Shown: positions 9,101 to 16,545 of the stretch, piece after piece
Layout: every line of letters begins with the position of its first letter
How positions within the stretch are numbered: position 1 is the first letter of the stretch
Source: a virus
Reading direction: 5' to 3' (one strand)
Virus record (IMG/VR): IMGVR_UViG_3300044994_000276
Coordinates: 1-43,175 of that record
DNA: 43,175 bases
Made by a program: the position numbers and the translations under genes
Notes under the pieces: generated by a model
Seen by the model: the letters and a program-made list of their open reading frames with translations, nothing else
The model's database searches: none
Told to the model about the DNA's origin: nothing

Positions 9101-10379
9101 CGGCACCTGCGCTTGCTGTCTTCAGTCTCTCCAGGGCAGCAGCCAGGTTCGTGCCCGCCTGGCTGCCCTGAATCCCGGAGTCACCCAGCAAGCCAATCAG
9201 GATTAGCAGATCTTCCATGGGCTGGTTTGCCGCTGCGCCGACGGCGCTAACGTATTTCAGCGACTCACCCAGCGACGAAACCGTCGTGTTTGTGTTGTTT
9301 GCGGTCGCAACCAATGCGTCGGCGATTGTCTGAGACGCCGCAGTCGTGCTTACTGCCGCCGCATCAAATTCCTTCTGAAACGCTCGATAGGTTTTAGCAA
9401 CGATATCCCCCACGACCTCTGTGGCCTCACCCGTGCCCTCAGACGCCCTGACGATAGCCTCTAGTGACGCAGCCGACTCCTCAGCCGTAAAACCAGCCCG
9501 GCTAAGGCTGACGCTCATTCTTGCCACCTCAGCCGGAGCTTTTGAGGTGACGATGCCCAGCCGCTCCACCTCTTCCCTGAGAGCTTGCAGTTGCGGCGTC
9601 CCAGTGCTGCCGCTGATCACGCCAGACTGACGAACAGCAGAGTCGAAGGCGATAAAGTCCCGAGTTCCTTTCACAAAGGCAGCGCTAACGGCGGCCCCCA
9701 CTGCACCCGCTCCGGTCGCTACTGCCGTCAGTCCCTCGGTCGTCTGCTTAGCCGACTTATTCAGCACCTCAAACTGCTGGCTGGTCACGGACAGCTCTTT
9801 GCTGAGGACGCGAAACTTTTCAGCGTTGGTCGCCCCGGCCTTGTCCAGATCACGGAGCTTGGCGATCGCCTCATTAGCCTTTTGCGCCGTCAGTCCCAGC
9901 CCCGCCGCAAACCGCTCTGCTCCGGCGTAGCTGGTATTGAGCGATCGCGCCAGGTTTACCACCTGCTGGCTGTTGTTCTGCGCTGCCTTCGCCTGAGCGT
10001 TGAGCTGCCCTTCAACGTTTTTGGCGGCGTTGCTTAACTGCGACATCTGGATCGCCGTCAAGCCAAATTCATTCTTGAGAGCTTTGTACTTCTCGGCAGT
10101 GGTCGCACCGACAGCGTTGAGTTCGCGAATACGGGCGATCGCCGCATTTGCCTGATCTCCGGTTAGCCCCAGCGACTTGGCAAACTGCTGCGCCTCGCCA
10201 TAGGTGCTTTTCAGCGTCCGGGCCAGCCCAGCAATCCCGCCCGCCTCGGTCTTGAGGCTGACCTTGACCTGCTGATCCTTAAGCTGCTGCTTGATCGTCT
10301 CGGCTGCACGCTGGGCATCCTGCAATAGCTGCTTGAGGGAAAGCCGGACATCGACCTGAGCTGATCCAACGGTCGCCAT
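6141..10379 (-). CDS. Tail tape measure protein
   Basis: The longest gene, 1412 residues, with a good ribosome site (AAGGGG five bases before ATG). It sets tail length by running inside the tube; at the usual ~1.5 angstrom per residue it predicts a tail near 200 nm. Residues about 53-120 and 143-211 are two copies of one helical unit (FAKSLGLT and FAAGLGLT match). A TP901-type core follows (FDSAVRQSGVIS, MEDLLILIGLLGDSGIQG), then hydrophobic membrane-like stretches around 560-720. A very long Gln/Glu/Ala coiled coil (about 770-1330) and a C-terminal conserved tip follow. The hydrophobic region fits membrane penetration at infection. Confidence 0.95.
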   Translation of the reverse strand: MATVGSAQVDVRLSLKQLLQDAQRAAETIKQQLKDQQVKVSLKTEAGGIAGLARTLKSTYGEAQQFAKSLGLTGDQANAAIARIRELNAVGATTAEKYKALKNEFGLTAIQMSQLSNAAKNVEGQLNAQAKAAQNNSQQVVNLARSLNTSYAGAERFAAGLGLTAQKANEAIAKLRDLDKAGATNAEKFRVLSKELSVTSQQFEVLNKSAKQTTEGLTAVATGAGAVGAAVSAAFVKGTRDFIAFDSAVRQSGVISGSTGTPQLQALREEVERLGIVTSKAPAEVARMSVSLSRAGFTAEESAASLEAIVRASEGTGEATEVVGDIVAKTYRAFQKEFDAAAVSTTAASQTIADALVATANNTNTTVSSLGESLKYVSAVGAAANQPMEDLLILIGLLGDSGIQGSQAGTNLAAALERLKTASAGAESEFSGLLKGSAKATAAFEAIGAEVRNADGSMKSVLEILPLMQQNLNGLSQADRDILMKALFGVEGGRAFQVLLNTTPDRIDLVTKKIYEAEGAAIASGQALNQGLGGALNLFGGSLETVSTKFGEFIAVGLEPAVTAATNFLNTFLGAPPIVQKLVIGVTALTGAFASAVAIVTTYKLLNIQLVATQAAQTAAMIASALATKGAAAAQLLFNTQITATNLQLVASKAGLLAGAIAQQAYAVATGGATVATKGLLVALAGVAPLLVVIAAGIAAIKFAQYANDLRQANEAIDEFSRQVETSGNEAIAAASRTKAAVDRLTAARNEGRKATDQEIADAKRLVEANNQRLASLQEELKVAQQLPAANDEQKRSRDALLANLQTSIGALQSQNQKLDQYVQSSAAATKATDEQADSQGRAADAIAQAEQRIGELDAANELRQVEIREAIASQKITEAQGQQQLLEQERTYQQQRLKLVQDQAQQLRDAIAGTTDPEKLDELNKKLVDADKSVLDARLAIADSLNKEREEKEKAALERIEAANKESEARITQSQRARVLAVRQAQLSGVKTAEQAEQEIAQIEQQGITQRVAQKRKEIAQVQQLRQQGTLSAEEARDRELTLNEEIGQLNLQRIETEIAAQERARQAALKAAEDAKRAAIEAIEATAAAAKAPLEAGQIQLDIAGGSLGLESNLLSAQAEQQAALAEVEQARLSSAIERARLSGDEVQANQLKLQQVQAQQAALEQQFSVEQQQLKLSQQQRAIELERQRIAAEIAAIEAEVAVQKAIANGATEQEIGNLQTILRLRQQQVQQAKQAESQQGQLNQLESGALQARQEARRIQGQTAIAQQQQAINDARKSKQEESSRRAEREGDRPSRPRGPSAEELERQRIEQGLRTGFNAAGSVQQLKSKVPSTQLRELRPVADLGGLGSVVQEGNGLVVTELRELKASIMQLANTPRCVSVSAPDPVGAVGQVLSDIGRQNFRRSKL

Positions 10380-10381
10380 TT

Positions 10382-11140
10382 CTACCCCTTCGCTGCCAGC
10401 CTAAACTTACCGATCGGAACCATTGGGATTGCCCAGTCCGGGACGAGCCCCGCATCCAGTTCAGACACCAGCGTCCGGGCGATCGCTGGGTCGATTTCTT
10501 CCACCGCCGCATACTGGTTCAGCATCCGCTCAAACGGGTTGAAATGCCCCGGCTCCAGAGATTTCACGCCTTGCGCTGCCAAGGTATAACAGCCCAGCAG
10601 CGACACGGGCACAGCAGCCCGGTGGCTTCGGCGCAATTCCTGCTGTTCAAATGCGGCGATCGCCCCCTCCACCCACACCAGCGGACACCGCCCAAACTCG
10701 TCAGCACTGAATCTTGGCTCGTTTGGGTAGGCAAGCTGCAACACCCAAAAGATTTCACCCCAGTCGGTCGGCTGCACGGGGTCGCTACTGGCGGGCTGCT
10801 GCAACTTCTGTGGATCTGCCCAACGTCGCCGCTCGCCTAACAGGAAATCGCACAGCTCCTCAACTTCCTCAGCCGACAGATCCGCGCTAACCCGCTCCAG
10901 CGTCCACTCTGCTGAATCTCTTGAGATCAGCAGCAGGCAGGCGATCGCGGGCTGCAACGATAGGCGGAAGGCGATCGCCTGCTCTAGCGCGCTGCCCTCA
11001 ATCAAGTCGCCCTGCGAGGTTAGCAAATCATCCAGGGCGATCGCCTCTTGCACGGTCAAACAGCCCAGCTTGGGCAGCCTGAACCGCCCAACGCTGATCA
11101 GATCTGGAGACTCAAACGGCAGCAAGCAACCACCTGACAT
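10382..11140 (-). CDS. Protein in the tail-assembly-chaperone position
   Basis: A 252-residue protein starting within the end of the previous gene; ATG at 11140 is used, but a later start is possible since no Shine-Dalgarno is visible. It is acidic and helical (LSAEEVEELCDFLLGERRRW), with a tryptophan-rich middle (DWGEIFWVLQLAYPNEPRF). It lies between the small gene after the tail tube and the tape measure, where siphoviruses code the tail assembly chaperone pair (G/GT). No frameshift signal was seen, so if it is the chaperone it may be made as a single product. Function is by position only. Confidence 0.6.
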   Translation of the reverse strand: MSGGCLLPFESPDLISVGRFRLPKLGCLTVQEAIALDDLLTSQGDLIEGSALEQAIAFRLSLQPAIACLLLISRDSAEWTLERVSADLSAEEVEELCDFLLGERRRWADPQKLQQPASSDPVQPTDWGEIFWVLQLAYPNEPRFSADEFGRCPLVWVEGAIAAFEQQELRRSHRAAVPVSLLGCYTLAAQGVKSLEPGHFNPFERMLNQYAAVEEIDPAIARTLVSELDAGLVPDWAIPMVPIGKFRLAAKG

Positions 11141-11327
11141 CAAAGAGCGTTTTTCCTGGATCTCCAGTCACCTGCACCCAATAACGGCGATCGAGCGCAT
11201 CCCATAGCTGGTGTGTGCCTGGTTCAAAGCTGGGGCTGAAAATTGCATAGCCACAGCTCACCTCTGAGTGGTCAACGGTGCAGTGGCAGGCAAAAACGGT
11301 GTGGCCCGTGAGGCTGGCTACAAACAC
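11112..11327 (-). CDS. Small tail-region protein, unknown function
   Basis: A 71-residue protein with a GTG start sharing one base with the tail tube stop (TAGTG). It has an aromatic C-terminal half (WDALDRRYWVQVTGDPGKTLFDVRWLL) and three cysteines and two histidines near the start (HTVFACHCTVDHSEVSCGYA). The spacing does not clearly form a zinc finger. It overlaps the following gene by about 29 bases. Tight overlap with both neighbours supports it as real. No family was recognised. Confidence 0.5.
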   Translation of the reverse strand: MFVASLTGHTVFACHCTVDHSEVSCGYAIFSPSFEPGTHQLWDALDRRYWVQVTGDPGKTLFDVRWLLAAV

Positions 11328-12262
11328 TATTTGCGCGGTGGGGTCGTGATGGGTTCACCGCGTCCGTTAAACGAGGTGCTGAATGTAATATTGCCGTCTG
11401 CCGGGTTTTCCTTCGATATCCCGATCGCTTGGCAAATTCCCTCAAACGCCTCACCTGCAATAAACCCGGCGGGCGGGGTGTCGCGCTTGCGGACGTAGCC
11501 GGTGACACCCTTGACCGCGTTTCTAGCGGCGTAGCTGAGGCGGTAGTATCCCGGCTCTCCAGGGATCGCCAAGGCATCGTAGGAAATCGACCAGCTTGCA
11601 CCTGTCGCGCTGCCTGTGCTGTAGCCCCGCTCGTCGCCAAACACGATGATCGTCTCTTCGTCGGTGCTGATTTCTTCGCCCGTTGACGTGCCACCTTGGA
11701 GCTTCAGCAGCCCTCGATGCAGGGCTTTGTCGCCCGCAGACAGGGCATCGTCCAACGGCAAAACACTGAGCGCCGTTGCGCCGATCGCCGCGTCGGCAGA
11801 CACATAGGCAACCTTGAACGCGCCTGAGAGGACGTAGCCTACCGCCTCGTCAGCGATCGCACTCTTTAGCGCCTTAACGCTGATCGCCGTTGCGCCGCTA
11901 TTGGCGGTGGTCGTGACCTCGGCTTCATACTCAATCCCCGGAAACGAGATCTTGCTGCCAGCGGGCACAGCAGCAGACAGAGCCGTGACCGTGAGAGACG
12001 TTGCGCCTTTGGCAGCCGTCGCATCCAGCGTCACGGTCACGACGTTGGCAGCCGCAAAAAAACGCAGGGCGGAACCCGCCGGAATCGGCTGCGTCAGTGC
12101 AGACACCGGAATGCTGGATGTGCCAGCACTCGCGCCGCCTGCGGCAACATTGGCAAGGCTGTCGGGCGGGGCTGGGATTGGGCTTTGCGCCAGTAGCGAC
12201 GGGTGCAAGATCCCGAAAAATACTTCCGTGCCCGATCCGGGCAACACTTGGATGGTTGACAT
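11327..12262 (-). CDS. Major tail (tube) protein with four internal repeats
   Basis: A 311-residue protein. Its C-terminal half (EEISTDEETIIVFGDERGYS, then SWSISYDALAIPGEPGYYRLSYAA, NAVKGVTGYVRKRD) reads as a phage major tail protein. The N-terminal half holds four ~28-residue repeats at about 40-68, 81-107, 119-147 and 156-183. They share a GAT-x-(L/I)-x-V-x-x-L core and a PAG turn, as in GATSLTVTALSAAVPAG. It is preceded by a weak terminator and the 17-bp element at 12280-12296, and lacks a Shine-Dalgarno. The repeats may decorate the tube surface. Confidence 0.75.
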   Translation of the reverse strand: MSTIQVLPGSGTEVFFGILHPSLLAQSPIPAPPDSLANVAAGGASAGTSSIPVSALTQPIPAGSALRFFAAANVVTVTLDATAAKGATSLTVTALSAAVPAGSKISFPGIEYEAEVTTTANSGATAISVKALKSAIADEAVGYVLSGAFKVAYVSADAAIGATALSVLPLDDALSAGDKALHRGLLKLQGGTSTGEEISTDEETIIVFGDERGYSTGSATGASWSISYDALAIPGEPGYYRLSYAARNAVKGVTGYVRKRDTPPAGFIAGEAFEGICQAIGISKENPADGNITFSTSFNGRGEPITTPPRK

Positions 12263-12279
12263 GGGGTGTCCCGCTAACT

Positions 12280-12296
12280 CTGCTGCGAGAGTTCCC
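12280..12296 (-). promoter_or_regulatory. 17-bp conserved element upstream of the tail tube gene
   Basis: The minus strand reads GGGAACTCTCGCAGCAG, identical to 17294-17310. It lies 17 bases before the tail tube ATG and follows a weak hairpin with a U-run (12309-12330). Neither downstream gene has a Shine-Dalgarno. It may be a promoter for a specialised sigma factor or a leader element for translation. Its AACT...AGTT arms could form a small hairpin in the RNA. Confidence 0.6.
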
Positions 12297-12308
12297 TTGC
12301 CCCAAAGA

Positions 12309-12330
12309 CGAAAAACCCCGAGTAGTTCGC
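12309..12330 (-). terminator. Weak hairpin with U-run before the tail tube gene
   Basis: On the minus strand an imperfect stem (CCCGCG / CTCGGG around an AACTA loop) is followed by GTTTTTCG. It lies just after the stop of the preceding gene (12341) and before the 17-bp element. It probably separates the head-connector run from the tail run. Confidence 0.45.
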
Positions 12331-12340
12331 GGGCGGCTTA

Positions 12341-12763
12341 TTACTCAATGCTCAGTAGCTCCGTCTGGCGCACGGTGATCAGCGATCGCTCAATGTTGTC
12401 TAGGTTTGAGTTACGCACCTGACGGGCGATCGGGCCCGACACATCCAGCACTGGAACCGACCGCAGCGCCTGCAATGCAGCCACCAGCGCGGGCAGCGTT
12501 GTCCCCTCGGTGTCCCACTGCTTGAGAGCGATCGCCGTTGTCCAAAGCTGTTGGAAGCTGCCACCCAGCAGCGGTGTTAGCGTCGTCTCTAACTGAGTCG
12601 CAATCACGACCTCCAGCCCGATCGCCACGCCATCGACCGGGCCCGGCTGCCCACCGTCGTCAATGCGGATAGCGGGCGTTTCCAGGTTGCCAAAGCGGTA
12701 GACGCCCAGCAGTTCAACCAGGGCGGTTTGCAGCAGGTCGCGGATTTCTAGCGCGCTCATCAT
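12341..12763 (-). CDS. Tail terminator / minor tail protein candidate
   Basis: A 140-residue protein starting ATGATG at 12763-12758 and overlapping the previous stop. The N-terminus (ALEIRDLLQTALVELLGVY) is helical, and the rest is mixed beta (AIRIDDGGQPGPVDGVAIGL, then ARQVRNSNLDNIERSLITV). Length and position, directly upstream of the tail tube and after a gp10-like protein, match the tail terminator or tail-completion proteins of HK97-type phages. No sequence motif proves this. The frame could extend upstream, but the overlap with the stop favours this start. Confidence 0.6.
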   Translation of the reverse strand: MMSALEIRDLLQTALVELLGVYRFGNLETPAIRIDDGGQPGPVDGVAIGLEVVIATQLETTLTPLLGGSFQQLWTTAIALKQWDTEGTTLPALVAALQALRSVPVLDVSGPIARQVRNSNLDNIERSLITVRQTELLSIE

Positions 12764-13113
12764 AGCCTCTGCCTCAGCAGCAGCGAAGTCGTTTCTTGCA
12801 GGTTGAATTGCTCCAGTCCGACGCGCCCCCACGGTCGCCCCTGCACCTCCGTTCCGTTGCGCTGGTAGCCCTCATGGACGTAGAGAGCATACTCAACCGT
12901 CCAACCGAAGCGGGCGTAGGTTGGGCTGACAAAATCCAGGCGCTGCGAGGCTCTGAGCGCTCCGGTGTCCACGATATCGCCCGGAAACCCCGCGAACGCG
13001 CCTGGGGCTGAGATCAGCTCGGTGTATCTGCGTCCCAGGATTTGGCAAGAGTCCTGAAAGGCGGCGATCGCCGCTTTCTCTATCACGCCCACGTCTATCT
13101 GCACCTTAGTCAC
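12760..13113 (-). CDS. Neck protein resembling HK97 gp10
   Basis: A 117-residue protein. The order IEKAAIAAFQDSCQILGRRY, then DTGALRASQRLDF, then WTVEYALYVHEGYQRNG matches the gp10-type neck proteins: a DTG-x-LR-x-S strand and a Y-A-x-YVHEG motif. In that family it sits in the head-tail neck. Four-base overlaps at both ends place it firmly in the connector operon. This is one of the better supported neck assignments in the window. Confidence 0.75.
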   Translation of the reverse strand: MTKVQIDVGVIEKAAIAAFQDSCQILGRRYTELISAPGAFAGFPGDIVDTGALRASQRLDFVSPTYARFGWTVEYALYVHEGYQRNGTEVQGRPWGRVGLEQFNLQETTSLLLRQRL

Positions 13114-13559
13114 AGGCTGAAGTCCTCCAGATCGTCATCAACACTCAGGCTGTCGATCAGCGGTTGCAGTTCACCCGGATCGGCAAGGGTGAAGATGCCC
13201 CGCAATCGCGTCAGCTCCACGACGTCGGCAGTGTAGGGGCTAGGGGTGCTGAGCTGCATCGCAAAGCGCCCCGGAATGCCGTTTAGGGTGGCCACACACG
13301 GGCTATCGGGCGCGATCGCCCTCGGCAAGGGCAGGGGAGACACCACAAACCCAGTCAGCGCAAGCGATCGCCCATCATTCCCCAGCATCCGGTCGTCCCG
13401 TGGCATCCGGTCTAGTCGATTGCTGGCTTTCATGGCGGCGGTAACGCGGATCGTGGACTTGACGGGTCTGGGATTGCCCAGCCGATCTAGCCCCAGCTCG
13501 GCTGTCCCCACCTCAAAGTCAGCGACGAAGTTTGCAAAGTCTGCAAACGGGCTGCTCAT
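13110..13559 (-). CDS. Head-tail connector protein, unknown family
   Basis: A 149-residue protein with ATG at 13559 overlapping the stop of the peptidase gene (ATGA). It contains a conserved-looking beta core (FEVGTAELGLDRLGNPRPVKS, then STIRVTAAMKAS) and a C-terminal stretch (RLRGIFTLADPGELQPLIDS). Position between head and neck genes suggests a connector or head-completion role. An upstream extension of the frame has no plausible start. No family was recognised. Confidence 0.6.
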   Translation of the reverse strand: MSSPFADFANFVADFEVGTAELGLDRLGNPRPVKSTIRVTAAMKASNRLDRMPRDDRMLGNDGRSLALTGFVVSPLPLPRAIAPDSPCVATLNGIPGRFAMQLSTPSPYTADVVELTRLRGIFTLADPGELQPLIDSLSVDDDLEDFSL

Positions 13560-14152
13560 ATCCCCCAACTCCGCAGAGCGCCGATATCCAGGTGAATGAT
13601 GCGCGGGCGATCGCCATAAATTCCAAGCCCCCCACCCCATATCGGGCGAATGATCCGCGCTAGGTCACGCCCGCTCATGCCTTCTACGCGGAGGTCAACC
13701 GCCCGCCCGTCTTTGTGCAGACTGTGCTTTGCGCCGCCGACTCTGGCGTTATACGGGTCGGGGCGATACCAGGACGTAACAAGCATGGGGCGTCCGACCT
13801 TCAGCCTCACCGCCTGCAGGGATTGAGCCAGCGACAGAATGTTGGCAACTTCGCTTTTTGTGCGCGGGATGCGTTCGCCGTCATGTAGCGCTTCAGCCCA
13901 CGTGAACGCGCCATTGGGGACGATCGCATCGTCCAGATACACGCTCCGGCCAGGCAGTTCAATCAACCCCGATCGCCCGGTGCGGGGCGAGTCGTTGGGC
14001 GGTGGCTCCGAGCGCTGAACTGCCAGCGATCGCCACATCCTGGCAAACTCAGCCAGCGCATCGGACGGGATCTGCTGCTGCAAAAACTCAAGCGCTGCGT
14101 CCTGATGGGGCAGCGCATCGTAAAACCGGGCAACGTCGATCAACCTAATCAT
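13556..14152 (-). CDS. M15-family peptidase, probable endolysin
   Basis: A 198-residue protein; ATG at 14152 overlaps the lipoprotein stop. The C-terminal domain (about 115-198) carries the zinc peptidase signature of the M15 / YcbK type. H146-x6-D153 lies in HSLHKDGRAVDL, H187 in RIIHLDIG, and a TSWYRP strand precedes them. These enzymes cleave peptide stems of peptidoglycan. The N-terminal ~60 residues are helical (DVARFYDALPHQDAALEFLQ) and may bind the wall. A linker with NDSPRTGRSGLIELPGRSVYL separates them. It sits in the neck gene run next to a lipoprotein, so it may be a lysis pair or a virion-borne wall hydrolase. Confidence 0.8.
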   Translation of the reverse strand: MIRLIDVARFYDALPHQDAALEFLQQQIPSDALAEFARMWRSLAVQRSEPPPNDSPRTGRSGLIELPGRSVYLDDAIVPNGAFTWAEALHDGERIPRTKSEVANILSLAQSLQAVRLKVGRPMLVTSWYRPDPYNARVGGAKHSLHKDGRAVDLRVEGMSGRDLARIIRPIWGGGLGIYGDRPRIIHLDIGALRSWGI

Positions 14153-14294
14153 CTTGTACCTGCTGGAACCGTGGAATAGGGGTGCAGACACACTCTGGAT
14201 AGTCGCTGGGGCAGGGCGGATTTTTGGCAGCAAGGCTACACCCCACCGCGCAAACGGCGATCGCCAGCGTCAGCAAGGGAAGCAGCCTGCTCAC
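14145..14294 (-). CDS. Small lipoprotein beside the peptidase (spanin-like candidate)
   Basis: A 49-residue protein. A GTG start at 14294 overlaps the previous stop (GTGA). It has a textbook lipoprotein signal: SRLL, a hydrophobic LLPLLTLAIAV run, then CAVGC with the modified cysteine at residue 19. The mature part is short, proline- and cysteine-rich (NPPCPSDYPECVCTPIP), like Rz1-type outer-membrane spanins. It overlaps the peptidase start by eight bases. A partner inner-membrane spanin was not recognised. An alternative is a small virion lipoprotein. Confidence 0.65.
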   Translation of the reverse strand: MSRLLPLLTLAIAVCAVGCSLAAKNPPCPSDYPECVCTPIPRFQQVQDD

Positions 14295-14677
14295 GGGCTG
14301 AAATGGGAAACAGCAGACCGCCGTTTGTGCCGGATCAGCACATTGCTGCACACCTCGCAGTCAGGGGCGATCGCCTCAAACCCAGCGGGCACGTCCAGCC
14401 CTAGCGCCGAATCAATGCTGGCTTGCAGCCGCAGCAGCGATTCGATCGGCGTCTTCAGCCCGGTGAACTTCACGCCGTCAGCAGAGTCGATCTGCTGCTG
14501 CGCTCGGTTTTGCTCCAGAAATTTCGCCGCCGCAAAGTAGGGGCGATAGTTCAACACGCCCGCCTGGTCACGAGCAGCCGAAAGCGTCAGCACCTCCGTC
14601 AAATAGGCGTCGTCAGCGGTGGTGGCTCCGCTGCGCTCTTTTGCTCTGGCAAGGCTCTGGGAGAGGTCGGTGTACAT
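14291..14677 (-). CDS. Head completion / connector protein candidate
   Basis: A 128-residue protein sharing one base with the previous gene. The first part is helical (YTDLSQSLARAKERSGAT, then DDAYLTEVLTLSAARDQAG) and resembles the helical adaptor proteins that stack under the portal. The end has CEVCSNVLIRHKRR, a cysteine pair with a basic tail. It is coded between a small capsid-side gene and the lipoprotein. The connector role is inferred from order. Confidence 0.55.
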   Translation of the reverse strand: MYTDLSQSLARAKERSGATTADDAYLTEVLTLSAARDQAGVLNYRPYFAAAKFLEQNRAQQQIDSADGVKFTGLKTPIESLLRLQASIDSALGLDVPAGFEAIAPDCEVCSNVLIRHKRRSAVSHFSP

Positions 14678-14883
14678 CAGCCCTCCGCTTTGGTAGTCCG
14701 TCTACGAGTGGCGGGCTTGGGTGGCTCCGGCTCGGAATGCGTCAGCGTGTCGCTTTTGGGTTCGGCTTCAGGCAGGGTGAGAAGCCCAAGGGCGATCGCC
14801 ATGTCATCGGGCACAGTGCGATCGCCCGCCGCGTAGAACTGTCCTCGCCAGATTGCGTCATGAAGTAAGGTAACTTTTTTCAC
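14677..14883 (-). CDS. Small head-region protein carrying the repeat-encoded SDTLTHS
   Basis: A 68-residue protein just downstream of the major capsid gene. The first 40 residues form a compact domain (KVTLLHDAIWRGQFYAAGD) like small capsid-stabilising or head-tail proteins. The tail is low-complexity and basic (PEPPKPATRRRTTKAEG). The 23-bp dispersed element (14735-14757) lies in the linker and supplies SDTLTHS, so it seems to have been added to the C-terminal extension. Function is unknown. Confidence 0.6.
   Translation of the reverse strand: MKKVTLLHDAIWRGQFYAAGDRTVPDDMAIALGLLTLPEAEPKSDTLTHSEPEPPKPATRRRTTKAEG
14735..14757. repeat. Dispersed 23-bp near-palindrome, copy 2
   Basis: It matches AAATGCG-N9-CGCATTT with changes in the first base and right arm (CGCTTTT). 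It lies inside the small head-region gene and on the minus strand encodes SDTLTHS. Confidence 0.7.
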
Positions 14884-14892
14884 CCACTATCC

Positions 14893-16098
14893 TTACGCCG
14901 TCGGGCGCATGACTTGAATCACGTAGATCGCCTGCGGTTCCTGGATTACGGGCAATCCAGTTTGATAAGCCTCGCCATAGAGCCCCACAGGCTTTTTACC
15001 CTGAAACTCGGTGTAGATCGTGCGACCGCTGGAACCCTGACCCACGTTGCGCCCCACGCCGAAATAGCCCAGCGTGTTGTTGATCGTCAGATCCTCCACG
15101 TCCAGCGCTGAAGGGTCGTAGGTTCCGGTCACGCCTTCGACACGGCTGGCGTAATCGGTTTTCATATCCCACTGCAGGCGGCTGCGACCGAGCATCACCA
15201 CATAGTCGCGGTCGTTGTTGGGCGCATCCAGGTAGCGCCGGAAGCCCGTCGCGGTTTCGTAGCCCGCGTTATAGACGGTGAACTCTGGTAGCCCTTCGTC
15301 AGAGGCGATCGCCTGCACGTCGGAAGTGCTAACGCGCCCGGTGCTGCCCTGGATTTGCCCGCCTGCGTTGACGATGACTTTGCTGGTTCGTTTCACCACT
15401 TCGCTGTTTTGCTTGATCACGCTCAACAGCCTGCCAGACATGATTATGTCGGTCAGCTCGTAGCCCAAGTCCTCAAGCTTCTGCACACCCGCAAAGATGT
15501 CGTCAAACGGGTCGTATCCCGTCGCTGCATACCAGCCAGCGGGCGTGCCAACCGTGCCACCGCCGACGGTCGGGCGATGCCCCGGCGGGGCGTAGTAGTT
15601 GACGGTTTCTTCGTAGCCGTCGGAGCCACGGCGCACGGTTTGGGCGCGGATGATTGCGTCCCAGCGCTGCAGCTCGTTTTTGATGATGTGGGGACGCAGC
15701 AGCGAAGAGTCAGCCCAGCGGATCACCTGGGCGATCGCCTGCAAGTCTCCGCCCCGCATCAGCAGCTTCACCAAGCCATCATGCTGCTGTCCGGTAAACT
15801 CGTCCGCAGTGTCGGTGTGCCCCAATTCCACCTTGAGCGAACCGAGCAACATGCCGCCGCGCTGCATCTGGGCGGGGCTATAGCGGGTGCCGTCGAGGGC
15901 GGGTTGAGTGCGATAGCGGATCTGCTCCTCGGTGTAGGCGTTTTCAGGCACTAGCACCTCTGGCAGGTATCGAGCGCCCAAAAGGGGCTGTTCCTCGCTG
16001 CCAAACTGAGCCAGCGGGTTTAGGGCAAGCCGCCGAAAATAGCCCTTTTGGTCGCGTTCGAGCTGTTGATATAGCTCCTCAAAAGTCAGTACGGTCAT
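14893..16098 (-). CDS. Major capsid protein
   Basis: A 401-residue protein. The order scaffold, small head protein, this gene, connectors, and its length fit the major capsid. Features include an N-terminal helical region (FEELYQQLERDQKGYFRRL) and PEVLVPENAYTEEQIRYR. A central acidic segment (GYDPFDDIFAGVQKLEDLGY) precedes a strand-rich SGRLLSVIKQNSEVVKR. The C-terminus holds GLYGEAYQTGLPVIQEPQAI, like the major capsid protein E (lambda gpE) family; that family match is tentative. There is no clear protease gene, so maturation, if any, may not need one. A short 65-base spacer with two HIP1 sites lies upstream. Confidence 0.75.
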   Translation of the reverse strand: MTVLTFEELYQQLERDQKGYFRRLALNPLAQFGSEEQPLLGARYLPEVLVPENAYTEEQIRYRTQPALDGTRYSPAQMQRGGMLLGSLKVELGHTDTADEFTGQQHDGLVKLLMRGGDLQAIAQVIRWADSSLLRPHIIKNELQRWDAIIRAQTVRRGSDGYEETVNYYAPPGHRPTVGGGTVGTPAGWYAATGYDPFDDIFAGVQKLEDLGYELTDIIMSGRLLSVIKQNSEVVKRTSKVIVNAGGQIQGSTGRVSTSDVQAIASDEGLPEFTVYNAGYETATGFRRYLDAPNNDRDYVVMLGRSRLQWDMKTDYASRVEGVTGTYDPSALDVEDLTINNTLGYFGVGRNVGQGSSGRTIYTEFQGKKPVGLYGEAYQTGLPVIQEPQAIYVIQVMRPTA

Positions 16099-16163
16099 GG
16101 GTCAAAACCTGGATGGGGTGAGCAAGGTGAGGTGCGATCGCGCAAGTGCAGTGCGATCGCCCG

Positions 16164-16544
16164 CTATGCGGAGCGAATGCACTGATAGCGGGCGCGGATT
16201 GCCGCTTTTACGTTGCTTGCCAACCCAGCCCAGCCAGGCAGCTTGTCCTCATAAATCAACGTGCCGTGACGAACCAGCGTCACGTCTGCGTTTTGGGCTA
16301 GATCCGGCACAGAGAACGCGGTCAGAAACAGCTCATCGTCGGGCGTGGTCACGTCTGGCGGCCCATATGGGGCGCGGTTGTCGCGTTCGGTGAATGTGCG
16401 ACCAACTAGCGTCCCAGACTGCACAGTTGAGAAAACGGCAGCATCCAGCCGCGCACCGCCTGGAATCAGCTTCTCGGCTTCCAGGGGTTCGGCTGCCCAC
16501 GCGGGGTGGGCGTAGCCAGTGTAAGAAAAGGTGACTTGTGCCAT
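16164..16544 (-). CDS. Head protein between scaffold and capsid (decoration candidate)
   Basis: A 126-residue beta-rich protein (VTFSYTGYAHPAWAAEPLEAE, then FSVPDLAQNADVTLVRHGTL). Genes in this slot often code a decoration or capsid-stabilising protein. The ATG at 16544 is directly preceded by the heptamer array 16546-16608, so no Shine-Dalgarno exists; the array has replaced the usual leader. No family was recognised; the role is from position. Confidence 0.6.
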   Translation of the reverse strand: MAQVTFSYTGYAHPAWAAEPLEAEKLIPGGARLDAAVFSTVQSGTLVGRTFTERDNRAPYGPPDVTTPDDELFLTAFSVPDLAQNADVTLVRHGTLIYEDKLPGWAGLASNVKAAIRARYQCIRSA

Positions 16545-16545
16545 A

